Origin: Photobacterium profundum
GTDB taxonomy: Bacteria; Pseudomonadota; Gammaproteobacteria; Enterobacterales; Vibrionaceae
Length of the DNA stretch: 64,000 nucleotides
Direction of reading: 5' to 3'
Assembly (NCBI RefSeq): GCF_003026285.1
Contig: NZ_PYOD01000004.1
Location: 186,001 to 250,000 of the forward strand
Part shown: positions 53,377-62,230 of the stretch, piece after piece
Position numbering within the stretch: the first letter of the stretch is position 1
Layout: each line of letters opens with the position of its first letter
Translations under genes and position numbers: made by a program
Notes under the pieces: model-generated
Database searches by the model: none
The model's input: only the letters and a program-made list of their open reading frames with translations
What the model was told of the DNA's origin: nothing

Positions 53377-55512
53377 GTGAAACCTGTAGTGATTAAGCGT
53401 GATGGATGCCGTGTACCGTTCAATACTCAACGTATTAAAGAGGCTATATTAGGTGCAGCCCAATCAGTTGATGAAGTAGACGTAGAAGCAATGAGTGAAG
53501 CTTACGCAGCTTCTGTTGCTGATGGTGTATTGTCTCAATTTATGTCAGTTGAAGAAGTTGAAATTCACGCTATTCAAGATGCAGTTGAAAACCATTTGAT
53601 GGTTGGCCCACACAAAGCGGTTGCGCGTGCTTATATTGAATATCGACACGATCGTGATATTGCACGTGATAAGAAAAGCCTACTCAATAATGAAATTCGA
53701 GGGTTGATCGAACAGAGCAATGCATCGTTATTAAATGAGAACGCAAACAAAGACAGTAAAGTGATTCCTACTCAGCGTGATTTGCTCGCGGGTATTGTGG
53801 CAAAGCATTACGCTAAGCAACATTTGTTGCCTCGTGACATTGTTATGGCACACGAGCAGGGCGATATTCACTATCATGATCTAGATTATTCACCATTTTT
53901 CCCTATGTTCAACTGTATGTTGATCGATCTTGATGGCATGTTGACGCATGGTTTTAAAATGGGTAACGCTGAAATTGATACTCCTAAATCAATTTCAACG
54001 GCTACAGCGGTTACCGCACAAATTATTGCTCAAGTTGCTAGCCATATTTATGGCGGTACAACAATAAACCGTATCGATGAAGTGCTAGCACCTTATGTAA
54101 CCGTAAGCTACGAAAAGCATTTGAGTGTTGCGAAAGAATGGGGCATTGCTGATCCAGAAGCGTTTGCACGTTCTCGTACCGACAAAGAATGTTATGACGC
54201 ATTCCAATCTCTAGAATACGAAGTCAATACGCTGCATACCGCGAACGGACAAACGCCGTTTGTGACATTTGGCTTTGGTTTAGGTACGTCTTGGGAATCA
54301 CGTTTAATCCAACAATCTATCCTAAGTAATCGTATTGCAGGATTAGGTAAGAATCGTAAAACAGCGGTATTCCCTAAGCTTGTATTTGCCATTAAAGATG
54401 GTTTAAACCATAAGCAAGATGATCCAAACTACGATATTAAAACGCTTGCACTAGAGTGTGCATCGAAGCGTATGTACCCTGACATTCTTAATTACGACAA
54501 AGTCGTTGAGATCACTGGCTCATTTAAAACCCCAATGGGTTGTCGTAGTTTCTTAGGCACTTATGAAGAAAATGGTAAGTTGATTCATGAAGGTCGTAAT
54601 AACATTGGTGTTGTTAGTCTTAACTTACCGCGAATTGCCTTACAAGCTGAAGGTAGTGAAGCACGCTTCTACGCATTATTAGACGACCGCTTAAAACTAG
54701 CTCGTCGTGCTCTTGAAACACGCATTGCACGTCTTGACGGTGTTAAGGCACGAGTTGCACCTATTCTTTATATGGAAGGGGCGTGTGGTGTTCGTTTGAA
54801 TGCTGATGATGATGTGTCTGAAATATTTAAAAATGGCCGTGCATCTATTTCGCTTGGTTATATTGGTATTCACGAAACAATCAATGCTATTTTCGGCACT
54901 GAAGCACATGTCTACGATGATGAAACACTACGTCAAAAAGCCGTTGATATCGTTAAGTATCTAAAATCTGCGACAGATAAGTGGCAAGCAGAAACAGGTT
55001 ACGGCTTTAGTTTATACAGTACACCGAGTGAAAATCTATGTAGCCGTTTTTGTGCAATTGATGCAAAAGAGTTTGGTGTCGTAAAAGGTGTAACCGACAA
55101 AGGTTATTATACGAACAGTTTTCACCTTGATGTAGAAAAACAAGTAAACCCATACGATAAAATTGATTTTGAAATGCCATACCCAGAAGTGACGAGTGGC
55201 GGTTTCATTTGTTATGGCGAATACCCAAATATTCAACATAACGTTGAAGCATTAGAGAACGTATGGGATTACAGCTACACGCGTGTACCATATTACGGAA
55301 CCAATACGCCGATTGATGAATGCTACGAATGTGGCTTTATGGGTGAATTTGATTGTACGAGTAAGGGTTTCACATGCCCGAAATGTGGTAACCATGAACC
55401 GTCGAAAGTGTCTGTAACACGTCGTGTATGTGGTTATTTAGGCAGCCCTGATGCCCGTCCGTTTAACTTCGGCAAGCAAGAAGAAGTGAAACGTCGCGTT
55501 AAGCACATGTAA
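53377..55512 (+). CDS. nrdD: Anaerobic ribonucleoside-triphosphate reductase
   Basis: The class III enzyme that reduces NTPs to dNTPs without oxygen, using a glycyl radical. It starts with GTG at 53377 behind GGAGC. The 711 residues (E. coli 712) begin with an ATP cone (VIKRDGCRVPFNTQRIKEAI) and end with the zinc site CYECG...CPKCG and the glycyl-radical loop RRVCGYLGSPDARPFNFGK. Active-site segments such as DIHYHDLDYSPFFPMFNC are intact. nrdG follows on the same strand. Confidence 0.97.
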   Translation: MKPVVIKRDGCRVPFNTQRIKEAILGAAQSVDEVDVEAMSEAYAASVADGVLSQFMSVEEVEIHAIQDAVENHLMVGPHKAVARAYIEYRHDRDIARDKKSLLNNEIRGLIEQSNASLLNENANKDSKVIPTQRDLLAGIVAKHYAKQHLLPRDIVMAHEQGDIHYHDLDYSPFFPMFNCMLIDLDGMLTHGFKMGNAEIDTPKSISTATAVTAQIIAQVASHIYGGTTINRIDEVLAPYVTVSYEKHLSVAKEWGIADPEAFARSRTDKECYDAFQSLEYEVNTLHTANGQTPFVTFGFGLGTSWESRLIQQSILSNRIAGLGKNRKTAVFPKLVFAIKDGLNHKQDDPNYDIKTLALECASKRMYPDILNYDKVVEITGSFKTPMGCRSFLGTYEENGKLIHEGRNNIGVVSLNLPRIALQAEGSEARFYALLDDRLKLARRALETRIARLDGVKARVAPILYMEGACGVRLNADDDVSEIFKNGRASISLGYIGIHETINAIFGTEAHVYDDETLRQKAVDIVKYLKSATDKWQAETGYGFSLYSTPSENLCSRFCAIDAKEFGVVKGVTDKGYYTNSFHLDVEKQVNPYDKIDFEMPYPEVTSGGFICYGEYPNIQHNVEALENVWDYSYTRVPYYGTNTPIDECYECGFMGEFDCTSKGFTCPKCGNHEPSKVSVTRRVCGYLGSPDARPFNFGKQEEVKRRVKHM

Positions 55513-55613
55513 TGTAAATATTGATATAGCTTTATTAAAAAGAACGTTTGAGAAGTGCCTGTTTGGCACTTCTTGCGTTTTGTTTATTCGTTCCAAGGCT
55601 GAGGAAACAAAAC

Positions 55614-56087
55614 ATGCACTACAACAATTACTATCCAGTTGATGTGGTTAATGGTCCAGGTACTCGTTGTACGCTATTCGTATCGGGATGTGAGCATCAA
55701 TGCCGTGGGTGTTATAACAAAAGCACTTGGCGACTAGATAGCGGGCATGCGTTTACTCAAGAAATGGAAGATAACATCATTAATGATTTAAATGATACGC
55801 GCATCAAGCGGCGTGGATTGTCATTATCTGGTGGAGACCCTCTTCATCCTGCTAATCTTGCTTCTGTATTAAAGCTTGTAATGAGAGTTAAAACAGAATG
55901 TGTCGGAAAAGATATTTGGTTGTGGTCTGGTTATGTTTTGGCTGAATTGAATGAGCAACAACAGCAAATTGTTGACTTAATTGATGTGCTGGTCGATGGT
56001 AAGTTTGAGCAAGATAAGCGAGACCCATCCCTTGTGTGGAAGGGTAGCGAGAACCAAGTTATCCACTATTTTAATGAGATTGAATAA
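55614..56087 (+). CDS. nrdG: Anaerobic ribonucleotide reductase-activating protein
   Basis: A radical-SAM activase that installs the glycyl radical on NrdD. I start it at the ATG at 55614, preceded by GAGGAAAC, giving 157 residues (E. coli 154); upstream codons in frame lack family similarity. The cluster motif is CEHQCRGC (CxxxCxxC), followed by GLSLSGGDPLHPANL and VDGKFEQDKRDPSLVWKGSE near the end. It pairs with nrdD 101 bp upstream. Confidence 0.95.
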   Translation: MHYNNYYPVDVVNGPGTRCTLFVSGCEHQCRGCYNKSTWRLDSGHAFTQEMEDNIINDLNDTRIKRRGLSLSGGDPLHPANLASVLKLVMRVKTECVGKDIWLWSGYVLAELNEQQQQIVDLIDVLVDGKFEQDKRDPSLVWKGSENQVIHYFNEIE

Positions 56088-56412
56088 ATTAAGCTCATAA
56101 TGAGCGTTATTGAGTAAAGTGTTTGTTTGTAAAGCATTGCGTTGTGTGAAAATCACTCCAACGTTAATTTTTTGTGAATGTTTCATGCTGGTATACTGAG
56201 TTATCCACTGTTTCTGTGTATAACTGTGGGAGAAGAAGGTGTATGAAATTGGCTTGCACCTTTTGGGTGGGAATATTGCACAATATTGAAGCGCTTTTAT
56301 TATGCTCAAAACAGCGATGGAAGCGCTTTTTGTGGGTATTCATACTACTTTTCTTTCATCTTTTGCTCATCTAAGGTACATTCCCATCTTTCCTGATCCG
56401 TAGGAGCCCGTC
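56088..56412. other. Gap after nrdG with an inverted pair of DnaA-box-like 9-mers
   Basis: No convincing gene. TTATCCACT (56201-56209) and TGTGTATAA (56215-56223) each differ by one base from a DnaA box (TTATCCACA and its complement) and face each other 5 bp apart. Whether DnaA binds here is not shown. Confidence 0.3.
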
Positions 56413-56676
56413 ATGGCACGTACAATCCTTTATACTTATAAAGATGAAGAAAAAGAGCTTACTTTTTCATACGAAGAATACCATTCAATTCAAGAAGCCG
56501 TTGCCGCTGCTGAAGGAATTGATATTACTGCGTACTTAAAAATGGAACAGCAAATTGAAGCTGTGACTCGCGACAAAAAAGCAGTAAGAGACTACCGTGA
56601 TAACCATTTCAGAAAGCTAGGTTTTGGTCGTATTACCCTAGCTCAAAAAGAAAACCGTGGTGTAGGCAAAAAATAA
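56413..56676 (+). CDS. Small conserved protein, DUF2960-like
   Basis: An 87-residue protein that looks like the Vibrionaceae DUF2960 family: MARTILYTYKDEEKELTFSY at the start, AEGIDITAYLKMEQQIEAVT in the middle and a basic Gly/Lys tail (RGVGKK). It is predicted mostly helical and soluble. AGGAGCCC supports the start. Its function is unknown; the family assignment is from memory of the sequence pattern. Confidence 0.7.
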   Translation: MARTILYTYKDEEKELTFSYEEYHSIQEAVAAAEGIDITAYLKMEQQIEAVTRDKKAVRDYRDNHFRKLGFGRITLAQKENRGVGKK

Positions 56677-56714
56677 CTAGCGTATAAAGCTTTTACAACG
56701 CGTAAAACGGATAC

Positions 56715-57536
56715 TCACTGAGTATCCTTTTTTTTTGTTGCTACTTTCTTTTCGTGTGTATTACTGCCATCTTTCTTTCGCTCCCTGAATCCTATATAAA
56801 TAAAATAAGCCCCCAACGCTGCAATAACGTGTTTGATAGAGTGTCCACTTAGTCCCCCCAACAATGTATATATTTCATCGTCGTTAGATTCTGCCCATTT
56901 TGATAGTACATAGGCAATGAGTGCGTATAAATAATACTGCCTGTGAGTAAATCGAGAGCAAAAGAAATAAAGAATAATAGGGATGTGTATAATGGGTATA
57001 ATTTGAATTAATACATAAGCAGACATATCCCCGCGTCCATTTTGTAGCGTCGTTATATACCAATAAACAATAGATAAAAAGCCATACACAATCATGGGAA
57101 AAAATAACCAACGACCAGCATCTCGCGATACAAACTCCGTTAGAATAATGCAATAGAGAGTGATAAATGCGAGGGTGATAGGTACTCTGTCGAACATTAA
57201 TGTGAAATCATTAGGGGTTAAGTGGTAATAACTTGACGCAAAGAAAGCGAGCATGAGAGCGAAGAAAAAGAAGGGATATTGCAGGGTGATATTTGGCTCA
57301 ACGGCCACTGAACGTTGTCTAAATAATTGTAACCCTTTAAGCCCAACATATAAAAAGGGGAGGTTAGAGATGACATTCCAAAAGTTTGGAATTGAAAAAA
57401 ACATGCGTTGATCGGCGTAGTTATAAAAGTTACCGCTTTGTTTTATAGGGGAGAAGATAATAGCGGAAAGAGCAAGAACTGCAGCAATAACAATAAGCCC
57501 TGTAACTTTCCTATGATAAGAAGATAGCTTCGCCAT
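56715..57536 (-). CDS. CREST-superfamily membrane hydrolase (alkaline ceramidase-like)
   Basis: A 273-residue integral membrane protein with about seven hydrophobic segments. Motifs of the ceramidase/CREST group are visible: FSIPNFWNVISNLPFLYVGL, SSYYHLTPND followed by FDRVPITLAF, and near the end SGHSIKHVIAALGAYF. These His, Asp and Ser residues hold the zinc site in ceramidases and PAQR proteins. The substrate in bacteria is usually not known; a lipid amide is likely. It starts 8 bp after the globin gene stop and is probably co-transcribed with it. Confidence 0.8.
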   Translation of the reverse strand: MAKLSSYHRKVTGLIVIAAVLALSAIIFSPIKQSGNFYNYADQRMFFSIPNFWNVISNLPFLYVGLKGLQLFRQRSVAVEPNITLQYPFFFFALMLAFFASSYYHLTPNDFTLMFDRVPITLAFITLYCIILTEFVSRDAGRWLFFPMIVYGFLSIVYWYITTLQNGRGDMSAYVLIQIIPIIHIPIILYFFCSRFTHRQYYLYALIAYVLSKWAESNDDEIYTLLGGLSGHSIKHVIAALGAYFIYIGFRERKKDGSNTHEKKVATKKKDTQ

Positions 57537-57544
57537 TATTCACC

Positions 57545-57952
57545 TCATGATTTGCACTCAGCTTTCATAATAGTAAGACCTTCGTTAAAACATTGTCGCC
57601 ATGCTTGTTCTACTGACTGATTATAAGCAGGGTCGCATTCTTTAATTGTATCGATTAAGCATTCAAACCAAAGGTCAAGATCTAAAGGTTTTATCCCTAA
57701 TCCATCGGGTCCATGGCGTTTACCAAACATTTTTACTGTTTCTCGTGCTTGTTCTGATGTTGTAGCTAGCATAATGATTAGCAATGATGCCTTAATCATT
57801 TTCATCTGCTTTTCCATATCAACATTAGTAAACATTGAACGAAATTTTTCATCATTTTCAAGAAAACGTTCATAAAAAAGAGACATGAAATAAGGATTTC
57901 GATTACACCTTGCATAACTGTCATTAAAAATTTCATGAATATCCATATCCAT
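57545..57952 (-). CDS. Single-domain globin
   Basis: A 135-residue globin-like protein. Features: NPYFMSLFYERFLENDEKFR followed by SMFTNVDMEKQ (helices A-C with the CD-region Phe), and MFGKRHGPDGLGIKPLDLDL, where His in the KRHGPDG stretch is the likely proximal (F8) ligand. There is no sensor partner domain and no FAD part, so it is a single-domain globin, perhaps for NO or oxygen binding. Upstream of the membrane hydrolase, with which it forms a likely operon. Confidence 0.8.
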   Translation of the reverse strand: MDMDIHEIFNDSYARCNRNPYFMSLFYERFLENDEKFRSMFTNVDMEKQMKMIKASLLIIMLATTSEQARETVKMFGKRHGPDGLGIKPLDLDLWFECLIDTIKECDPAYNQSVEQAWRQCFNEGLTIMKAECKS

Positions 57953-58235
57953 CCTTTTCCATTAATTGATACATTATTGAATTGAACTCTAGTATTGAAA
58001 GCTATCAGCTTAATTAGTATATCAGGCATATTTATTAATCGTTGAGCAATAGCTTAGATGTTGATTTAACACCATATAATGAATGTTATATTGCATCTTT
58101 TGATTGAATTATAGTCGTTATCTTGGTTTATTTTTCTTCTATAAGTTTGATTTTTTTACTTTATGTTCGAATGGTGAGCGCTTGATTCATAAAGGGTTTA
58201 CAGCCATGCATTAGAGCCGTAATATTCATCGCGTT

Positions 58236-58326
58236 GGAGAGATGGCTGAGTGGTCGAAAGCACCGGTCTTGAAAACCGGCAAGGGTTTATAGCCCTTCTA
58301 GGGTTCAAATCCCTATCTCTCCGCCA
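58236..58326 (+). tRNA. tRNA-Ser (anticodon UGA)
   Basis: Acceptor stem GGAGAGA pairs with TCTCTCC, followed by discriminator G and an encoded CCA at the 3' end. The anticodon stem CCGGT/ACCGG encloses the loop CTTGAAA with anticodon TGA. A long variable arm (AAGGGTTTATAGCCCTT) is typical of serine tRNA, and the T arm has the GGTTCAAATCC pattern. Length is 91 bases. Confidence 0.97.
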
Positions 58327-58336
58327 CATTTAGAAA

Positions 58337-58365
58337 AGGGCGCTGATTTATCAGCGCCCTTTTTG
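58337..58365. terminator. Terminator after tRNA-Ser, shared with the response-regulator gene
   Basis: AGGGCGCTGA and TCAGCGCCCT form a perfect 10-bp stem with TTTA loop; T5 on one side and A4 on the other. Confidence 0.88.
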
Positions 58366-58380
58366 CATCTATTCAAGCTG

Positions 58381-59061
58381 CTACTTAATCATTTGATATA
58401 AACGGCGAGGTCTACCGCCCGTATTGTAGTTTAAAACTAAGTTAATAGTGCCTTCTGACTCTAGAAACTCTAGATAACGCCTGGCTGTAACACGGCTGAC
58501 GTTCATGCGTTCACCAATTTCATCGGCAGAGAAATCATGCAACTTCTCTTTATTCAAAATTGCCTTCAATGATGCGAGGGTCGTGGCATCAATGCCTTTT
58601 GGTGTTTGGCGTAATGGTTTTGCTGGGGCTTTACGTAAGATCTGATCGATGTCACCTTGGTCAACAGTGGCTCTACGAGAAAACTGCTGTTTGTATTGTT
58701 TATAATCGTTCAATGCTTGGTTAACGCGAGACATGCGAATCGGCTTGACTAAATAATCAATCACACCCAGCTGAACCGCTTTTTCGACCGTGGTTGTTTC
58801 ACGTTCAGCGGTAGTCATAATGAAATCACAATCTGCGTTTTGTTCACGTAGGTGACGAATAACATCAATGCCATTACCATCAGGCAGCGTTATATCGACA
58901 AAGATTAGTGTTGGTTTATATGCCTCGAATTGAGTAAAGGCTTCTGAGCAGCTTTCACTAACAGCAACAACAGTAAAATCAGGGTGTTGATTGATAGTGG
59001 ATTCGAGTGTGTAGCTTGCGCGAATATCATCTTCAAGAAGCATTACAGTCGTTTTAGTCAT
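58381..59061 (-). CDS. CitB/DcuR-family response regulator
   Basis: About 226 residues from the ATG at 59061, which overlaps the kinase stop by 8 bp; ATG 59076 is also in frame. The receiver domain shows VMLLEDDIRAS, the phospho-acceptor in IFVDITLPDGNG, the switch TTAERE and lysine in YLVKPIRM. The C-terminal half is a winged-helix-turn-helix (FSADEIGERMNVSRVTARRY). This is the CitB/DcuR/DctR pattern. It probably activates the 2-hydroxycarboxylate transporter gene next to it. Confidence 0.92.
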   Translation of the reverse strand: MTKTTVMLLEDDIRASYTLESTINQHPDFTVVAVSESCSEAFTQFEAYKPTLIFVDITLPDGNGIDVIRHLREQNADCDFIMTTAERETTTVEKAVQLGVIDYLVKPIRMSRVNQALNDYKQYKQQFSRRATVDQGDIDQILRKAPAKPLRQTPKGIDATTLASLKAILNKEKLHDFSADEIGERMNVSRVTARRYLEFLESEGTINLVLNYNTGGRPRRLYQMIK

Positions 59062-60658
59062 AATTGGCGATTTCATTTTTATCTAAGTAAATGCTGAACA
59101 GCGTAGTATGTTGCTCTGTACGTTCCCAATCAATACTTCCGTGAAAGTAATTGACCAGTTGTTTGACCAAGTACAAGCCTATACCACTTTGTTCATCGCT
59201 GTATTTCGAGCTTACACCGAACTCCAAAATGTTTTCTGATATGTTTTCGGGTACCCCTGCGCCGCTGTCTTGAATCTCTAAAATGATGTGATTACTGCGA
59301 TCGCTCAGGTACACATGTATTTCAGGTTCTGCGTTGTTCCTATTTTGCCATGCCGCGAGCAGGGCATTATCTATAAGGTTGCCTATCATAGTGACGAGTT
59401 TTTCTGATATGTTTTTTTCATAACTTGATAGATTTGTATCCACATCAATCGTGTATTTCACTCCAATTTTTGATGCTTTATTGAATTTTGCGAGCAATAA
59501 GCCTGCTACAGAACTATCTGTCACTGACAATACAATTTTATGAATAATTGATTGATAGTTATCAGTTTCTTGTTGGATGAAATCAACGGCTTCATCGTAT
59601 TTTCCTATTTGTAACATGCCTGAAAGCACATTGAGCTTATTGGAGTACTCGTGTGTTTTACTGCGAAGTAACTCAGTGTAATTTTTCAGGTAGTTGACTT
59701 CGTGTTCAAGCTCGCTTTGGTCAAGGTTTGCGAAGAATACAATTGCGTGACCAAGCAAACCTTTCTGGGTGTTTATTGGATAGACATTAGCGCGGTATTT
59801 CAATTTACCAATATTGAAATCCCCTTGATGGAATACCCCATGATTAGCGAGAACCAGATGACTTAACGGCATGGAATAGCGTGACAACGGCTGATTTACA
59901 TAGTCGTATCGCCCCAGTATCCCCATGGAAAGCATCTTAATTGCGCTGTTATTAATCGTCGATATATTCATGTCGCTATCTACTGCAATAATAGCGTCAC
60001 GAATACTATCAAGCACCATTTCATGTTCGTTGAATTTATTTACGATAAATTCCGGCTCATAGTCTAGAAAGGTACGTTTCATTTTAAAGACAAAGGCAAT
60101 TATCGTGCTAATACCAAGTAGGTAGACGACGCTGATAAGCACACCAATATGACCATATTGCTGTAACAAAAGATCCGTTGTTTTCTCAGATAAATATCCG
60201 ATGCAGATTGCACCGATGACTTTTCCATCTAAATAAATAGGAGAAAAATTACGGATAGCTTTGCCTAGTGAGCCTGATGCCGTACTACTGTATTCGGAAC
60301 CTTGCTCCAGTGCAGGGTAAATGTCATTACCAATGAAGTGCTTGCCGACTTTTCCTGGATCTGGGTGGTTTAATCGAATCGCATTTTTGTCGACGACCAC
60401 GATAAAGGAAGCATCTGTACGTGTCTTGATATCTTCCATATAGCTTTGAAGGTTGTAATTTTGCTGCTTATTTTGAGTATCAACGGCATGAATGACCTTT
60501 GGGTCATGGGCGATCACGCGAGCAAGTTCTAACCCCCTTGCTTCAATACCTTCCTGATGTAAATTTTGCAGTAAAAAAAAGATTGCAGTGGTTACGACGA
60601 TAACAATAGAAGAGGTGGTAGCAACTGTAGTTAAGGCCAAATAGCTCTTAAGTTTCAT
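59054..60658 (-). CDS. CitA/DcuS-family sensor histidine kinase
   Basis: A 534-residue membrane kinase: TM1 (about 8-28), a periplasmic sCache/PAS domain (NHPDPGKVGKHFIGNDIY, GSLGKAIRNFSPIYLDG, GAICIGYL) as in citrate or C4-dicarboxylate sensors, TM2 (about 173-193), a cytoplasmic PAS (DSIRDAIIAVDSDMNISTIN), then a DcuS-type H-box (SKTHEYSNKLNVLSGMLQIG) and an ATPase domain with IGNLIDNAL, DSGAGV and GIGLYLVKQLV. The ligand is likely a di- or tricarboxylate carried by the neighbouring transporter. It starts the leftward two-gene operon. Confidence 0.93.
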   Translation of the reverse strand: MKLKSYLALTTVATTSSIVIVVTTAIFFLLQNLHQEGIEARGLELARVIAHDPKVIHAVDTQNKQQNYNLQSYMEDIKTRTDASFIVVVDKNAIRLNHPDPGKVGKHFIGNDIYPALEQGSEYSSTASGSLGKAIRNFSPIYLDGKVIGAICIGYLSEKTTDLLLQQYGHIGVLISVVYLLGISTIIAFVFKMKRTFLDYEPEFIVNKFNEHEMVLDSIRDAIIAVDSDMNISTINNSAIKMLSMGILGRYDYVNQPLSRYSMPLSHLVLANHGVFHQGDFNIGKLKYRANVYPINTQKGLLGHAIVFFANLDQSELEHEVNYLKNYTELLRSKTHEYSNKLNVLSGMLQIGKYDEAVDFIQQETDNYQSIIHKIVLSVTDSSVAGLLLAKFNKASKIGVKYTIDVDTNLSSYEKNISEKLVTMIGNLIDNALLAAWQNRNNAEPEIHVYLSDRSNHIILEIQDSGAGVPENISENILEFGVSSKYSDEQSGIGLYLVKQLVNYFHGSIDWERTEQHTTLFSIYLDKNEIANYD

Positions 60659-60905
60659 ATAGGTCTTAGGATAGCAACGTTCATGACGAGACAGTATAAC
60701 GGGCTCTCTGCGGGTATTAATAGATGCGGAGTCAGAATTAATGATGTTTGGGCTGCTCTTTTACAACATATTGCCATCACAGTGGCGTGTACAAAAGTTA
60801 CAAAAGGTAAAGATAGTTACATTAATGGGGCACTCAATATTCCAGCCTGTAAGTGTTGTTAGACTACAGAAGAAATAATAATAACCCTACACGAACAGGT
60901 GAGAC
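60659..60905. other. Divergent gap, sensor kinase / transporter
   Basis: 247 bp holding the promoters of both units. No clear palindrome was found. The transporter start has AGGTGA upstream. Confidence 0.35.
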
Positions 60906-62195
60906 ATGTTTACCAACGACGTAATTACAATAAAAGATAAGCGTACGATTAATATTATTTTTGCGCTATCTGCTGCTGTTATATTATTTGCTACCATTCA
61001 AAATAAAATGCCACCGGGAATTATTGGTGCCATCGGTGTGATGACCGTTGTCGGCTATATATTAAATGTGCTTGGCAACAAGACTCCTATTGTTAGTCAA
61101 TTTTTTGGGGGTGGTGCCATTGTTATCATTTTCGGTTCCTCATACATTTTCCACAGTGGCATCATTCCTCATGAAACAGCTGGTACGATCACTACGTTTG
61201 TAAAAGATGGTGGTTTCTTGTCTTTCTTTATCGCGAGTTTGGTGACAGGTTCGATTCTGGGTATGGATACGAATGTGCTGAAGAAAGCTGCATTGAAGTA
61301 CATTCCGGTTATCCTTGGCGGTGTAATATGTGCATTTTTGTTTGCAGGTCTTGTCGGTAGCCTCTTGGGGGAGGGCTTCTTTGAATCTGTCATGCTAATT
61401 GCTCTACCTATCATGGGTGGCGGCATGGGAGCTGGTGCAGTGCCTTTGGTTGAAATTATGTCGGGTAACTCTAGTATGTCAGCTGAAATGTTGATGTCGA
61501 AAATGGTACCTGCGTTGGCTATCGGTAATGCGATTGCCATTGTAATGGCAGGCCTATTAGACAAGCTTGGTAAGTTCTATCCTTCTCTTACCGGTAACGG
61601 TCAGCTTATGCGTAGTACTGGTGAGGTACAGAGTGAAGATGAAGAAAAGCAAGAACAACCAATATCAATAAACATTCTAGGTATTGGTGCGCTGCTTGCT
61701 ATAACAATGTATTTCGTCGGCACGATGTTAAGCAGTGTTATTAACATGCACACCTATGCATTAATGATCATCTTTGTTGCGTTAGTGAAAGTTATGGGTT
61801 TTATTCCCCGCGAGTTAGAAAAAGCTGCGCATGGTTGGTACCAGTTTGTTGTTGATAACCTAACTCCTGCACTGCTTGTTGGTATTGGTGTCGCTTATAC
61901 CGATTTGAATCAAATCATCGCTTCTTTAAACCTTGTTTATTTCCTGATGGTGTTCGCGACCGTATTGGGTGCAATTATTGGTACAGCAATCGTTGGACGT
62001 TTGATGGGCTTCCACCCCATTGAAGCGGCGCTTACTGCTGGTTTGTGCATGGCCAACATGGGAGGTACTGGTGATGTTGCAGTGCTTGCTGCAAGTAAGC
62101 GTATGGAGCTTATGCCTTTTGCTCAAATATCATCACGAATCGGTGGTGCTTTCATGCTGATTCTCGCCACACTTATTCTTGAAATGCTGAAATAA
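60906..62195 (+). CDS. 2-hydroxycarboxylate transporter (2HCT, CitS/MaeN type)
   Basis: A 429-residue inner-membrane, probably sodium-coupled transporter of citrate or malate. Around ten to eleven hydrophobic segments are visible, with the two re-entrant GGxG-type motifs of the 2HCT family: IMGGGMGAGAVPLVEIMSG and LCMANMGGTGDVAVLAASKR. The hydrophilic central loop (about 232-252, QSEDEEKQEQP) divides the two halves. It diverges from the CitA/CitB-type genes, so it is the likely target of that system. Citrate versus malate cannot be told from the sequence. Confidence 0.92.
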   Translation: MFTNDVITIKDKRTINIIFALSAAVILFATIQNKMPPGIIGAIGVMTVVGYILNVLGNKTPIVSQFFGGGAIVIIFGSSYIFHSGIIPHETAGTITTFVKDGGFLSFFIASLVTGSILGMDTNVLKKAALKYIPVILGGVICAFLFAGLVGSLLGEGFFESVMLIALPIMGGGMGAGAVPLVEIMSGNSSMSAEMLMSKMVPALAIGNAIAIVMAGLLDKLGKFYPSLTGNGQLMRSTGEVQSEDEEKQEQPISINILGIGALLAITMYFVGTMLSSVINMHTYALMIIFVALVKVMGFIPRELEKAAHGWYQFVVDNLTPALLVGIGVAYTDLNQIIASLNLVYFLMVFATVLGAIIGTAIVGRLMGFHPIEAALTAGLCMANMGGTGDVAVLAASKRMELMPFAQISSRIGGAFMLILATLILEMLK

Positions 62196-62230
62196 ATGTT
62201 TTCAAAGCTATAGTTAGTCGGTAAATGAGT

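Noticed and set aside
56174-56374. 66-residue ORF in the gap after nrdG
   Set aside because: No start signal, and a Cys/Trp/Leu-rich composition typical of chance frames; the stretch seems to be leader DNA.
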